A stretch of 41,233 bases of DNA from Nitrospirota bacterium (GTDB lineage Bacteria > Nitrospirota > Thermodesulfovibrionia > Thermodesulfovibrionales > Magnetobacteriaceae). This document shows, piece by piece, positions 24,049 to 33,114 of the stretch. The stretch spans positions 1 to 41,233 of the forward strand of contig JADFYO010000029.1 in NCBI GenBank assembly GCA_015233015.1, given 5' to 3'. Below the pieces are notes generated by a model, which made no database searches, was not told the origin of the DNA, and saw only the letters and a program-made list of their open reading frames with translations. Within the stretch, counting starts at the first letter, position 1; each line of letters starts with the position of its first letter. The position numbers and the translations under genes were made by a program.

Positions 24049-25628
24049 TAGTTGACGACAGGCCAGAGAACCTTCTGGTACTGGAAACCATACTTACTCA
24101 ACTGCCGGACGTAAATATCGTAAAGGCTCTAAGCGGCAAAGACGCATTGTGGAGTGTCCTGCGCGATGATGTTGCGTTAGTTATTCTGGATGTGCAGATG
24201 CCTGAAATGGACGGTTTTGAGACGGCAGCCCTAATCAGAAGTAATAACAAAACCAAAGAGATCCCAATAATTTTCATAAGCGCCGTAAGCACAGACGAGA
24301 AATATATTTTTAAAGGGTATGTAGCCGGTGCTGTAGATTATCTGGTAAAACCAATAAACGATGAGATCTTAAAAAGCAAGGTAAACGCGTTTCTGGCCAT
24401 TCACAAACAAAAGCAGTTAATCAGGGAACAATCGGAGCAACTGAGTAAGGTAAACGAATATCTGGAAAAAGAAATCAAGATTATCTTTGAGCAAGCGCCG
24501 ATTGGAATTGCCGTAATGGAGTCAGAGACAGGCAGATTTGTTAAGATTAACCAGACATTCTGCGATATTCTTGGATATTCTCATGAGGGGATATTAACGA
24601 GCACATGTTATGAAGTTACACATCCCGACGATCTTGAGCAGTTCATGTTTGGATTAAAACGTTTATCCAGCGGCGCTATTTCGGTTTTAAGCATGGAGAA
24701 ACGATGTGTTCGTAAGGATTCAACCATAGTATGGGCAAACTTTAAATGTATCCCCTTGTTGATAGGGGCATGCCAGCTGCCGCTTAATCTAATCATAATT
24801 GAAGACATAACAGAGAAGAAACGCCTGACAGAGCAATTACAAAACGTAAATACCAATCTTGGAAAGATGGTAACAGAGGAAATCAGGAAAAGGCAGCAAC
24901 AGGAGCAAATGCTTATTCAACAGTCCAAGATGGCGGCAATGGGTGAGATGGTAGGATTAATCGCCCACCAATGGAGGCAGCCTCTGAACGCTATAGGATT
25001 AAACGTGCAGGATTTGAGAGATGCTTATAATCACGGAGAACTCAACGAGAATTCTATTAAAGATATTGTCGATACGACAATGGGTCAAGTTTCCTTTATG
25101 TCAAAAACAATAGACGATTTTAGAAACTTCTTCAAGCCGTCAAAGAAAAAAAAACAATTCGATGTTAAAACCGCCATCGAAGAGCTGCTCTCGATGTTCG
25201 AACAATTATTCAGGACAAGCGATGTATCTATTTCTGTAAGAACAGGGCAAGATACAATATTATCCACGCAGGGATACCCCAATGAGTTTAAACAGGTGAT
25301 TCTCAACATTCTGAATAACTCAAAAGATGCTATCACTTCAAAAAAAGACACCCACACCAGGGCATATGGGCTGATAGAAATAACAATTCGCAACAATGCA
25401 GAAAGGGATAAAATAATAATTTCTATAAGAGACAACGGCGGCGGTATTCCAGAACAGGTGATAGCGAGAATATTTGAACCCTACTATACGACAAAGGGAG
25501 AAACGGGTACCGGAATTGGGCTATATATGTCAAAAACCATAATCGAAACGAATATGGGCGGCAGCCTTACGGTCAGAAATGTCGATGACGGGGCTGAGTT
25601 TGTAATAATATTAGATATAACAGGTTAA
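24033..25628 (+). CDS. Receiver-PAS-histidine kinase
   Basis: The 531-residue soluble protein has an N-terminal receiver (IVDDRPENL; phospho-Asp53 in ILDVQMPEMDG; Lys in YLVKPI), a PAS domain (about 148-265, FEQAPIGIAVME), a coiled linker, a kinase domain with an AHQWRQPLNA H-box (His312), and a HATPase domain (NILNNSKDAI, RDNGGGI, GTGIGLYMSK). Such receiver-kinases relay phosphate from another kinase to a downstream output. GTG start after a long G-run. It ends the signalling operon; no DNA-binding output gene is adjacent. Confidence 0.93.
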   Translation: MQNILIVDDRPENLLVLETILTQLPDVNIVKALSGKDALWSVLRDDVALVILDVQMPEMDGFETAALIRSNNKTKEIPIIFISAVSTDEKYIFKGYVAGAVDYLVKPINDEILKSKVNAFLAIHKQKQLIREQSEQLSKVNEYLEKEIKIIFEQAPIGIAVMESETGRFVKINQTFCDILGYSHEGILTSTCYEVTHPDDLEQFMFGLKRLSSGAISVLSMEKRCVRKDSTIVWANFKCIPLLIGACQLPLNLIIIEDITEKKRLTEQLQNVNTNLGKMVTEEIRKRQQQEQMLIQQSKMAAMGEMVGLIAHQWRQPLNAIGLNVQDLRDAYNHGELNENSIKDIVDTTMGQVSFMSKTIDDFRNFFKPSKKKKQFDVKTAIEELLSMFEQLFRTSDVSISVRTGQDTILSTQGYPNEFKQVILNILNNSKDAITSKKDTHTRAYGLIEITIRNNAERDKIIISIRDNGGGIPEQVIARIFEPYYTTKGETGTGIGLYMSKTIIETNMGGSLTVRNVDDGAEFVIILDITG

Positions 25629-25842
25629 GGCGATGGAGACTGTTTAACAAACTGTGTCAATCCTAAAAAAGCGAAGGGAAGAGCGGCGGTACTATGGTAT
25701 GAGTTTGTATCGCCTGCGGACTAACGGCTATCCCCTCTCGCTCTGGTAGCCTACACTTAGACGGGCATGTCAAGTTTGCAAAGGTGCAACCTGCTTCACG
25801 TTGTTACGCCCCTTCGTCTTTAATCCTTTTTGTCCGGCGTTA
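25629..25842. other. Intergenic stretch without a gene
   Basis: This 214-base convergent gap holds no plausible ORF. It begins with a transposon-end-like sequence (25639-25659), and CGAAGGG (25672-25678) is complementary to CCCTTCG (25810-25816), about 130 bases apart. An unrecognised RNA or mobile-element remnant is possible. Confidence 0.4.
25639..25659 (+). mobile_element. Possible solo transposon-end relic, copy 2
   Basis: This 21-base sequence, ending AAACTGTGTCA, lies 10 bases after the receiver-kinase stop codon and matches 17 of 21 bases at 16958-16978 in the same orientation. No transposase or matching opposite end is seen. Confidence 0.3.
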
Positions 25843-27936
25843 CTACTTCTTTAACTCATTTAAGGTCTTTTCTATATTGACTATCAAATCTTTCTTTTCC
25901 AGAGGTGCCTTTAATAATACGATATTTAAAAGGATTCGCTGGTCGTAAGGCTTCCCGAATTTCATAGACAGCACGGCTAAATTATATACATCGTCAAACG
26001 ATAACTTCTCCGAAAACACATCGACCGCTTTTTTCAGGGCATCATATGCCTTTCTTTCCTGCTTCATGTTCAAATAGCACATGTATAGCTGGTGGTAAAT
26101 TCCCTTTTTCTCGGCATCGCTGGCCTTATCGAAGGAAATATTCAATACTTCAACCGCCTCTTCATATTTATGAAGCCGGCTGAGCATATCCGCTTTTATG
26201 TTATAGGCAGTCGGGATTTCAGGATAAAATTTAATAGCTGCGTCTATAAATGGCAATGCCTGTTCATATTCTCCTTTCATGACATATATGCGTGCCAAAG
26301 ACTGGGTGACAAGAAGGCTGGGATAGATATCGAAAATCCCCCGTGCCTCTCTGATATACTCGTCGCTCTTGCCGGCAGGGGTTTGGTCCGTCAGCTCAAT
26401 TCTGAGCGCGAATGGATTGATTTCTCTGATTTCATATTTGGCGGCAATATCGGGATAGATAAGTTTATTTACATACAACACTTCGGCGTCGTCAAAAAAG
26501 ATAAGTGTATAATTGGTATAATGTTTGCTGAAATCGCCCAATGAACTATACGTAATTGGTATGGTTATAAAAGCCGGATTGTATTTATTAATGACATTTC
26601 TCAGCACTATCTCTTCCTTGAATACACGTAATGAAGCAAACATATCATAGTCCGTAAATAAATGAGGGACTTCCATATCCATAAAGATTTTATACTTTGG
26701 ATAAAGCATCCACTGCAGGTATCCTCCATTATTATGGGTGTTCAGGATATTTCCGCCAGCGTCCAATCCTAAGAGAAACTGTGTGACGCCGCGCGGCATA
26801 GTTGACGGCAGTCTTTTCATGTCTGTCAGGGCATTATTGAGAGTGAGCACCGCTATTAAAATAAATACGGTATTGACAACCCCCTTTGTTTTATCTGCTT
26901 TAAATAAATTCTCAAAGGGATCGGCCTTTGCGATACAAGGCAGGGCAAGCAGCACAAATTCATTAAAAAATCGTAACCCCCGAAACAATAAAAAAGCCCC
27001 TCCAATAAACAAAATCGCTTGGCTTAACTTGATAGTTTTATTTAAGACACTCTGAGAAAAGGCAAGGAAGGCCATCAACACTAAAACACTGCCAAACATC
27101 CTGATATCATGGCTGAGGGGCGAGACAACAAACGCAAACAGCTCGGCAAATGAAAATGGCCTCAGTTCTTTGATATATATTGACGCATAATCGGTTGGAA
27201 TGAAAGGCACTTTAAGAAGGCCGGGGCCGTTTGGAGTAAAAAATATCATCGCCGCCGAGATTACAAGCGATATTATTAAAACCGTATTTTTTTCATTATT
27301 ATTGCCAGCCCGTGGCCGTATTCGAAGCAACAATGCCTCAGCTGAGTAAGCCGCTATTATCAGCAGCATAACAGGATACTCTATGCCATGCACATTAGAC
27401 CATATCAGCGCTAACACAGGCAGGACAAACGCCTTTCGGGGGTGAAATTCAATAATGTATATGAAGGCCGCTATTATGGTATAAGTAAACACATGCGGCC
27501 TTAGATTTGAGTATCTGTCAATTAATCCTATGGCATAGAGAATGATTATAAATGCGATATAGGGAATATTTTGTCTTTGTTTTTTGTATAGAAACGAGAG
27601 AATAATTGACAATATTAAGATATAGAACGCCGTCCTGAAAACGATAAGCCCGAGGTCGCCGTAGGAAGAGTATATCTTATAGACTATAACCTGAAACAGC
27701 CAGAAGTAATTGCTGCGGTCTCTCTCCGGTTGTATGAAAGAGAAAAAGCTGCTGTATGCCGGGCTTGCATTTGTCGAGAAATACCTTCCCCCGCTTAAAT
27801 GGTACCACAGGTCTGTGTCTCCCACAAAAAGCGGGATAGACGCGAACATATAAATTGCGGCGATTAACAGAACAACTATTATCATTACATTGTAATAATT
27901 GCTCTTATTAATCGCCGTTACCTGTTTTTGGCTCAT
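25843..27936 (-). CDS. Polytopic GT-C-like membrane protein with TPR tail
   Basis: The 697-residue protein has about 10-12 hydrophobic helices (about 15-375). The first periplasmic loop contains GDTDLWYHLSGGR, an acidic/His motif like those of GT-C-fold glycosyltransferases, and NLRPHVFTY follows a later helix. A soluble segment with HNNGGYLQWMLYPKYKIFMD resembles a conserved region in bacterial GT-C-like proteins. The C-terminus (about 545-690) is helical TPR-like repeats (YIREARGIFDIYPSLLVTQS, then units at about 575 and 607). It begins 8 bases after pilQ, with no clear ribosome-binding site, so it is likely coupled to it. A role in pilin or envelope glycosylation is inference. Confidence 0.7.
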   Translation of the reverse strand: MSQKQVTAINKSNYYNVMIIVVLLIAAIYMFASIPLFVGDTDLWYHLSGGRYFSTNASPAYSSFFSFIQPERDRSNYFWLFQVIVYKIYSSYGDLGLIVFRTAFYILILSIILSFLYKKQRQNIPYIAFIIILYAIGLIDRYSNLRPHVFTYTIIAAFIYIIEFHPRKAFVLPVLALIWSNVHGIEYPVMLLIIAAYSAEALLLRIRPRAGNNNEKNTVLIISLVISAAMIFFTPNGPGLLKVPFIPTDYASIYIKELRPFSFAELFAFVVSPLSHDIRMFGSVLVLMAFLAFSQSVLNKTIKLSQAILFIGGAFLLFRGLRFFNEFVLLALPCIAKADPFENLFKADKTKGVVNTVFILIAVLTLNNALTDMKRLPSTMPRGVTQFLLGLDAGGNILNTHNNGGYLQWMLYPKYKIFMDMEVPHLFTDYDMFASLRVFKEEIVLRNVINKYNPAFITIPITYSSLGDFSKHYTNYTLIFFDDAEVLYVNKLIYPDIAAKYEIREINPFALRIELTDQTPAGKSDEYIREARGIFDIYPSLLVTQSLARIYVMKGEYEQALPFIDAAIKFYPEIPTAYNIKADMLSRLHKYEEAVEVLNISFDKASDAEKKGIYHQLYMCYLNMKQERKAYDALKKAVDVFSEKLSFDDVYNLAVLSMKFGKPYDQRILLNIVLLKAPLEKKDLIVNIEKTLNELKK

Positions 27937-27944
27937 CTATCGGT

Positions 27945-30458
27945 TTACGAAGGCTCGTCTGCCTCTCTGTTTACAATCCGGGGAGTTATGAATATCAGGT
28001 ACTCGCTAAGGGTTCTCTGATAGGTCTCGGTCTTAAACAGCCATCCCAGTACCGGAATGTCTTTCAGAAGTGGAAGGCCCTCCTCGCCCGACGTCTCTTT
28101 CCATTTGAAAACACCACCCAATACGAGGGTTTCGCCGTCTTTTACCAATACCTTCGTATCTTCTGAAACCTTTGATGTCTGCGGGGCTGAGCTTCCACCG
28201 ATTGTGACTGAGCTTTCGAAGTCCTCCTTGCCTATGGTCAACTGTAATATAATCGAATTGTCGGGGGTAATCTGCGGCGTAACGGATATGCTTATCGTTA
28301 CGTCTTTGAAATCTGCCGAGATTTCACCCTGAGCGTTCATCTTAGGATAAGGAATGCTCTCACCCTGAGATATGGAGGCCTTTTGGAGATTTAACGTGAG
28401 CAGGCGCGGGTTCGTGAGGATTTTCCCCTGATTGGTCGATTCCAGCGCATTGAGTTTCAGGTCAAGTGACGCGGTCTGGGCGGAATTTATAAACCCGAGT
28501 GCAACGCCGCCGCTTAACCCGGATACTACCGTAGGTAAAGTGCCCAGATATGTATTGCCGGTCAGCGTGCCCTCTGCTGCCCCAACGCCAAGCCCGCTTG
28601 CCTTGCTTGAGCTGACTGCCTTATTATTATATCCCAGCACACCCCAGTTTATGCCGAGGGTGTCGTTGACGCCCTTTGAGACTTCCACAATTCTTGCCTC
28701 TATCAGCACCTGTTGCGGCGGCTTGTCTAATTGTTTGATCATCTTTTCTATATTGTTCATGACACGCGGGATATCAACCACAATAATGGAGCTTGTCCTT
28801 TTATCGACTGTCATCGAGCCGCGCGAAGATAATAACCCTCCATATGCCGCGGAAGAAGAGGTGGATGTGCTGCTATATTGCGATTCCAGATAGGAGGCCT
28901 TTGCAATCACTGCTTTGTTTATTGCCTCTTTTGCCGCGTCTGTGGAGTTAGATGCAGTGGAAGCAGCCGGGGTGGCGGGTGGCGGCGGGGCTATCGATGT
29001 CAGAAGGCCTTTTATATCTTCTACCGTTGCGTAGTTGATTTTGAATATTTTGGTCACGAGGGGTTCCATTTGTTCTTTAGTATCCATAATACTCTTATCG
29101 GTAGTTAACCTTTTTTGTTCTGCATCCTTCTCCGCGTCAAGTTTTGCCTTGGGGGCAATTCTTATTATATTTCCGGTAACTTCGCAGCCAAGCGAATGAA
29201 TCTTCAGTATCAAATCGACTATCTGAAACCACGACGAATCCTTCACCTGCATGGTTATCTGCCCCTGAACAGTAGGGTCAACTACTATGTTACAGCCGCT
29301 TTCCTCTGACAGTATCTTGAAAACCGACACAATGCCGGCGCTTTGAAAATCCAGGCTGAGCAGTTTGTTGTTCGTGCCGCAGGACACTTCTTCACCGCAG
29401 AGATGTCCCTTTACTTCGTTGACAGGTGGGGCCGGAGCAGCCGGAGCTCCCGCATTATCGCCTTCAGCGCCTGACAAGGACACAGGCAGTGGGGACGCAC
29501 CAGGAGCTGGAGCGTCAGTGGGAAGCGCCTCTTCAGCCGGTTGCGCGGCGGCCTTTGCCGCGTCCGATTTTTTCCATTCCGCAGCGTTAGCCTTGCGCCT
29601 TGCCTCTACGCCGGACTTCTTTTTCATTAACGCGTCAACCATTGCCGTCGTCGTCAGAGACACTATCACGGTGTCGCCTACGTTTAATACCTTTGACGAG
29701 GCATCTTTATCCAGTGTTATAACGAGCCGCACACCTGAAACCTTTTCCTCCCATTTGAGATCCAAAACAGGGGGGATTAATTCGGTTGGCATGACGGCGG
29801 TTAAACGAACGCCGGGGATGTCCAGAAACATTGTCTCTCTCAGCGTCGAGTAATTCGGTTTCATAGTGCCGTCGCCCTGGATTACTATGTTTACGGCGCC
29901 GTCCTCTTTTTTAAATGTCAAACCGGTTACATTCCTCGCGTCAGAGCTGTATGGGGCAGGGGCGCTTTCCGCGGTATCAGTCACGGGCATAACAAAGCCA
30001 TCGTCGCCGGGGATGGGTTGTACCGGTGCAGATGCGGTATCTCCCTGTCTTTTGACGTTAACTGTCAGGACTTTGCCGGTGACGGCATGGGAAACTTCCA
30101 GCGGTGCGGATAAGGTTATCTCGATAAGGGTTGCCTTTACGGGCAGCGTCTTATTCACAAACGCTACCTCGCTTATGCCTTCCTTTTTAGGGATTATACG
30201 CTCTGTGAATTGCCCCTGGTTAACCCCTTTTAATTCGATAAACACCTTAAACGGGTCAGCGGTTCTCGAAAAGGTATATTCAAAGTTTTCGGCAGCCGTG
30301 AATTTCAGCGAATAGTCTTCGATACTAACCGCCTTTAATTCGTTATCGACGACGGCGCGTTCGGGTTCTTCACCCATTGTGGTGCTTATGGTAGCACAGC
30401 TGGAAATTAATAACAGCGCTAACAATAATGAAACAACTATGCTGCTCTTACCGATCAT
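27945..30458 (-). CDS. pilQ: PilQ, type IV pilus secretin with lipoprotein signal
   Basis: The 837-residue protein begins with a lipoprotein signal (LLLISSC lipobox, Cys about 21). It then has two AMIN domains (about 44-138 and 175-270), a Pro/Ala-rich linker, an STN/N0 domain (about 365-440, SLDFQSAGIVSVFKILSEES), an N1 domain (about 465-590) interrupted by a Ser/Ala/Thr-rich insertion, and the secretin pore domain (about 640-830; ILTNPRLLTLNLQKA, VLGGVFKW, DIPVLGWLF). PilQ forms the outer-membrane channel for the pilus. GGAGG lies 7 bases before the ATG. It is the sixth gene of the operon. Confidence 0.95.
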   Translation of the reverse strand: MIGKSSIVVSLLLALLLISSCATISTTMGEEPERAVVDNELKAVSIEDYSLKFTAAENFEYTFSRTADPFKVFIELKGVNQGQFTERIIPKKEGISEVAFVNKTLPVKATLIEITLSAPLEVSHAVTGKVLTVNVKRQGDTASAPVQPIPGDDGFVMPVTDTAESAPAPYSSDARNVTGLTFKKEDGAVNIVIQGDGTMKPNYSTLRETMFLDIPGVRLTAVMPTELIPPVLDLKWEEKVSGVRLVITLDKDASSKVLNVGDTVIVSLTTTAMVDALMKKKSGVEARRKANAAEWKKSDAAKAAAQPAEEALPTDAPAPGASPLPVSLSGAEGDNAGAPAAPAPPVNEVKGHLCGEEVSCGTNNKLLSLDFQSAGIVSVFKILSEESGCNIVVDPTVQGQITMQVKDSSWFQIVDLILKIHSLGCEVTGNIIRIAPKAKLDAEKDAEQKRLTTDKSIMDTKEQMEPLVTKIFKINYATVEDIKGLLTSIAPPPPATPAASTASNSTDAAKEAINKAVIAKASYLESQYSSTSTSSSAAYGGLLSSRGSMTVDKRTSSIIVVDIPRVMNNIEKMIKQLDKPPQQVLIEARIVEVSKGVNDTLGINWGVLGYNNKAVSSSKASGLGVGAAEGTLTGNTYLGTLPTVVSGLSGGVALGFINSAQTASLDLKLNALESTNQGKILTNPRLLTLNLQKASISQGESIPYPKMNAQGEISADFKDVTISISVTPQITPDNSIILQLTIGKEDFESSVTIGGSSAPQTSKVSEDTKVLVKDGETLVLGGVFKWKETSGEEGLPLLKDIPVLGWLFKTETYQRTLSEYLIFITPRIVNREADEPS

Positions 30459-30501
30459 AGGCCTTCCTCCAGAGGGAGATTATTCTTTATGAAATAAAAC
30501 A

Positions 30502-31971
30502 TTATTCCTTCACCTTTTTCTTTTGAGATACGGGTTGTGTATCCGTTTGATTCAAATCCAGACATATGCCGCCGTCGCCGGCCGCTAAGTTTGCCCGTTT
30601 TATAGTCTTTACTACACCGTTGGCGTCAGAGAACGTGACGCTTATATCGCTTATATACAGAGATTGGCCGGATTTACTGCCGGCAGAGGACGCAAGCGTC
30701 TCGCCGGGGACTATTCTTATTACGCCGCCCTCTACGATTTTCTTTAACCTGCTGGAATCCATGACTAAATCCAGTGCCTTTTCCCACGGCATATCCTTGA
30801 CATGAATAGACACCTTACCGCTTACCTGCGGGTCAACCACTACGCTAAAGCCGCTTGCGGCGGCTATGAGCTTTAGAACCGACGTAACTTCAACATTATT
30901 AAAGTCCATAGTTACAGGTTCACTATCGTGCGCGGCCTGCGGTTTTGGCTCTTTTGCGGCGGGTTTGTCATCTCTTTTGACCTTGGAGGCGGCAGGCTGC
31001 GCGGGGGCCTCAGCCGGCGTCTCTTCGACAGCCGGGGCCTTTTCTCCGGCATGGGCCAGGGCGGCAGCGTCGGCTATGTAGATAACGAGTTTATCGCCTA
31101 GCTGCTCGGCCTTATATACCGTGTTATCGGATAAATCCATCACTATCCGCACCTTGTCATTGTATTGTGACCATCGGATTGAGTTGAGGGGCGGCGCAAT
31201 ATCTGTTGGCACTGCAGCCGCCATTTTTGCCCCGCGCAAATCGGCGACAACCCTTCCCTCAAGGGTAAATACGTCTGCCGTTAATGTGCCGTCTCCCGTT
31301 ATCTCCACTCTGGCGGCCTTGTCCGAGTCTTTCGCAAATTGAATGCCTGTTATATATTTTCCCGCGGGTGAACGTCCTTTTTTCTGGGCAGGCTTTGCTG
31401 TGAGGGGCGTTGAACTTACACCCGGCTCCGCTTTAGCAAACGACAGAGACAGGTTGTTCTCGGAATAATTGTCTTTTATCCTGACAATCGACGTAAGCGT
31501 CAACACCACTACCGCATTTGTCCTCTGGGCATCGGACGGCCTCACTGTTATGTCTGCTACCTTAGTGCTTCCCGGCAGTATAATATCTTCAAAACGTCCC
31601 GGAGAGACGTCATATAAATCGATCATCTTTGTATATGGATCGTCGGTGTCCGTAATCCTGTATCTGAAGGGTTTGGCCGCCGTTATATTTACAAATTCAT
31701 TTGCCACCTCTATTGATTTAATGGCGTTGTCCGGCTGCCTGCGCGGGCTGCCAGCGTCCGATACCTTAGCGTTGTCAGAGACGTAGGGGGCTGGCGCCGC
31801 CGTGGTTACCGGTTCTTTTGCCAAATCCATAGCCGTGATGGGCTGGTCGGACGAGACATTTGAGGCATTTTTTGTGTTTTCAATCGCCGGTGCGCAACCG
31901 TAGAGAAACGCGCAACTATAAAGGGAAATAAAGCATAAGCCGGTTACTGTCAATCTTTTCATTTTCTTCAT
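30502..31971 (-). CDS. AMIN/STN lipoprotein, truncated secretin-like paralogue
   Basis: The 489-residue protein starts with a lipoprotein signal (CAFLYGC, Cys about 26), then two AMIN-like domains (about 88-185 and 205-300), a Pro/Ala/Lys-rich linker, and one STN/N0 domain (about 353-425; TMDFNNVEVTSVLKLIAAAS, VDPQVSGKVSIHVKDMPWEK). It ends with a short unique tail and has no secretin pore domain. Its layout mirrors the first half of PilQ, so it is probably a duplicated, shortened relative acting as a pilotin-like or peptidoglycan-binding helper. Its ATG overlaps the pilP stop by 4 bases. Confidence 0.88.
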   Translation of the reverse strand: MKKMKRLTVTGLCFISLYSCAFLYGCAPAIENTKNASNVSSDQPITAMDLAKEPVTTAAPAPYVSDNAKVSDAGSPRRQPDNAIKSIEVANEFVNITAAKPFRYRITDTDDPYTKMIDLYDVSPGRFEDIILPGSTKVADITVRPSDAQRTNAVVVLTLTSIVRIKDNYSENNLSLSFAKAEPGVSSTPLTAKPAQKKGRSPAGKYITGIQFAKDSDKAARVEITGDGTLTADVFTLEGRVVADLRGAKMAAAVPTDIAPPLNSIRWSQYNDKVRIVMDLSDNTVYKAEQLGDKLVIYIADAAALAHAGEKAPAVEETPAEAPAQPAASKVKRDDKPAAKEPKPQAAHDSEPVTMDFNNVEVTSVLKLIAAASGFSVVVDPQVSGKVSIHVKDMPWEKALDLVMDSSRLKKIVEGGVIRIVPGETLASSAGSKSGQSLYISDISVTFSDANGVVKTIKRANLAAGDGGICLDLNQTDTQPVSQKKKVKE

Positions 31972-32531
31972 TCCTGGTCCTCTTTTCTTAGTTGTATTGA
32001 CTGTAAAGACTTGATCTCTTTGCCGAGTTCGTCATATTTAACCACTTCGACAATAAGCCTGTCATTGTTTATTTTGACAACCCTTCCGCCTTCATTGCCC
32101 AGATATGTCTTCTCCGTAATAACATATGTCTTTCCTTTGATTTCTACGACGGCATATTTATTTTTCGCATCCATCACGATACCTTTCAGGGCGATAGACT
32201 TCAGATCGGGTTCCTCCAGAGGCGAGAGTGCGCGGGGCGGCTTGTTCACCTTTGCCGGCGCGGACGCGGGCAGCTTCTTATCTACCAGCGGCATGAAAGG
32301 GTCTCTCCTTCCACTGGATTCATATATGTACCGCTCTATTGCAAGAGGCGTTAACGCCGACGCCGTCTCGTTATCCATGGCGGCAGGGGCAGCAGGCGCA
32401 GGCGGCGGCGATGCTGGCGAGCCGGACACGGGAGGGATAGCAGGGCATTCCCCTGGCGCGCCCATGAGGACACAAAAGGCTCCCAGCGCCGCTATGAGGC
32501 GTAATCTGCTTATTATATCTCTGAAATCCAT
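31968..32531 (-). CDS. pilP: PilP, pilus alignment-complex protein
   Basis: The protein has 187 residues. It has an N-terminal hydrophobic signal (about 10-25), a Pro/Ala-rich disordered region, then the PilP core: SSGRRDPFMPLV, ALKGIVMDAKNKYAVVEIKG and a beta-rich end. PilP bridges the PilN/PilO complex to PilQ in the periplasm. Most PilP proteins are lipoproteins; here the candidate MGAPGEC has Glu before the Cys, so the lipobox is atypical. The ATG at 32531 follows the pilO stop directly with GGGGA upstream; upstream GTG-like extensions would overlap pilO. Confidence 0.9.
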   Translation of the reverse strand: MDFRDIISRLRLIAALGAFCVLMGAPGECPAIPPVSGSPASPPPAPAAPAAMDNETASALTPLAIERYIYESSGRRDPFMPLVDKKLPASAPAKVNKPPRALSPLEEPDLKSIALKGIVMDAKNKYAVVEIKGKTYVITEKTYLGNEGGRVVKINNDRLIVEVVKYDELGKEIKSLQSIQLRKEDQE

Positions 32532-32532
32532 G

Positions 32533-33114
32533 TCATTTCCCCGGTTCGGGTATCGAAGAGAAAGTTCGGGCCTCAAGGCTTATCCCCAGAGTGGCCTCCT
32601 TGTCTGATGTCCTTGTGGTCAGATCGATTTTCGATGTGTTGACAATCCTGTCCAGCGCCGTTATTCTGCTCAGGAAATCGCCAAGTTTGTGATACGTGCC
32701 CGTAACTTGCACCCTGACGGGTATCTCATAAAGTATATTGCTCGGATGATTTCTCTTTTGCTGAGGTTCCCAGAGGTCAACCTTTAGACCGGCGCTTATA
32801 GCGCTGTCCGATACCTGCTTGAGAAGGGTTGTTATCTCGTTTTCCTCGGGTAGGTACCTTCTGATTTTATTATACTCATCTTCGGCTGCCTTCTGTTGTG
32901 TCTTGAGGACGGGCAGCTTTGACACCCTTTTTTCGGCAGTGGCTATGTCTTCGTCTGTCTTTTTTATCTCTGTTTTCAATTTACCGATTTGTTCGGTCGT
33001 CGGGCTGTACATCAGCAGATAAAAAGGAATGGCTATTAAGATAGCCGGCAAAAAAGCTATCAATGCCTTGAGGCCGGGGTGAAGCTTGTTTATGTCCGGC
33101 ATTACAATCGCCAC
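32533..33114 (-). CDS. pilO: PilO, pilus alignment-complex protein
   Basis: The 193-residue protein has one N-terminal transmembrane helix (about 15-33), a coiled-coil stretch (KLKTEIKKTDEDIATAEKRV, about 43-63) and a C-terminal ferredoxin-like domain (SISAGLKVDL-type segment, PVRVQVTGTYHKLGDFLSRI). PilO pairs with PilN on the periplasmic face. GTG start shares one base with the pilN stop; an ATG four codons later is possible. Confidence 0.9.
   Translation of the reverse strand: MAIVMPDINKLHPGLKALIAFLPAILIAIPFYLLMYSPTTEQIGKLKTEIKKTDEDIATAEKRVSKLPVLKTQQKAAEDEYNKIRRYLPEENEITTLLKQVSDSAISAGLKVDLWEPQQKRNHPSNILYEIPVRVQVTGTYHKLGDFLSRITALDRIVNTSKIDLTTRTSDKEATLGISLEARTFSSIPEPGK

Noticed and set aside
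32011-32607. Plus-strand open frame of 198 codons over pilP
   Set aside because: It is antisense to pilP and the pilO end; Ser/Gly/Ala-rich shadow composition and no recognisable domain.
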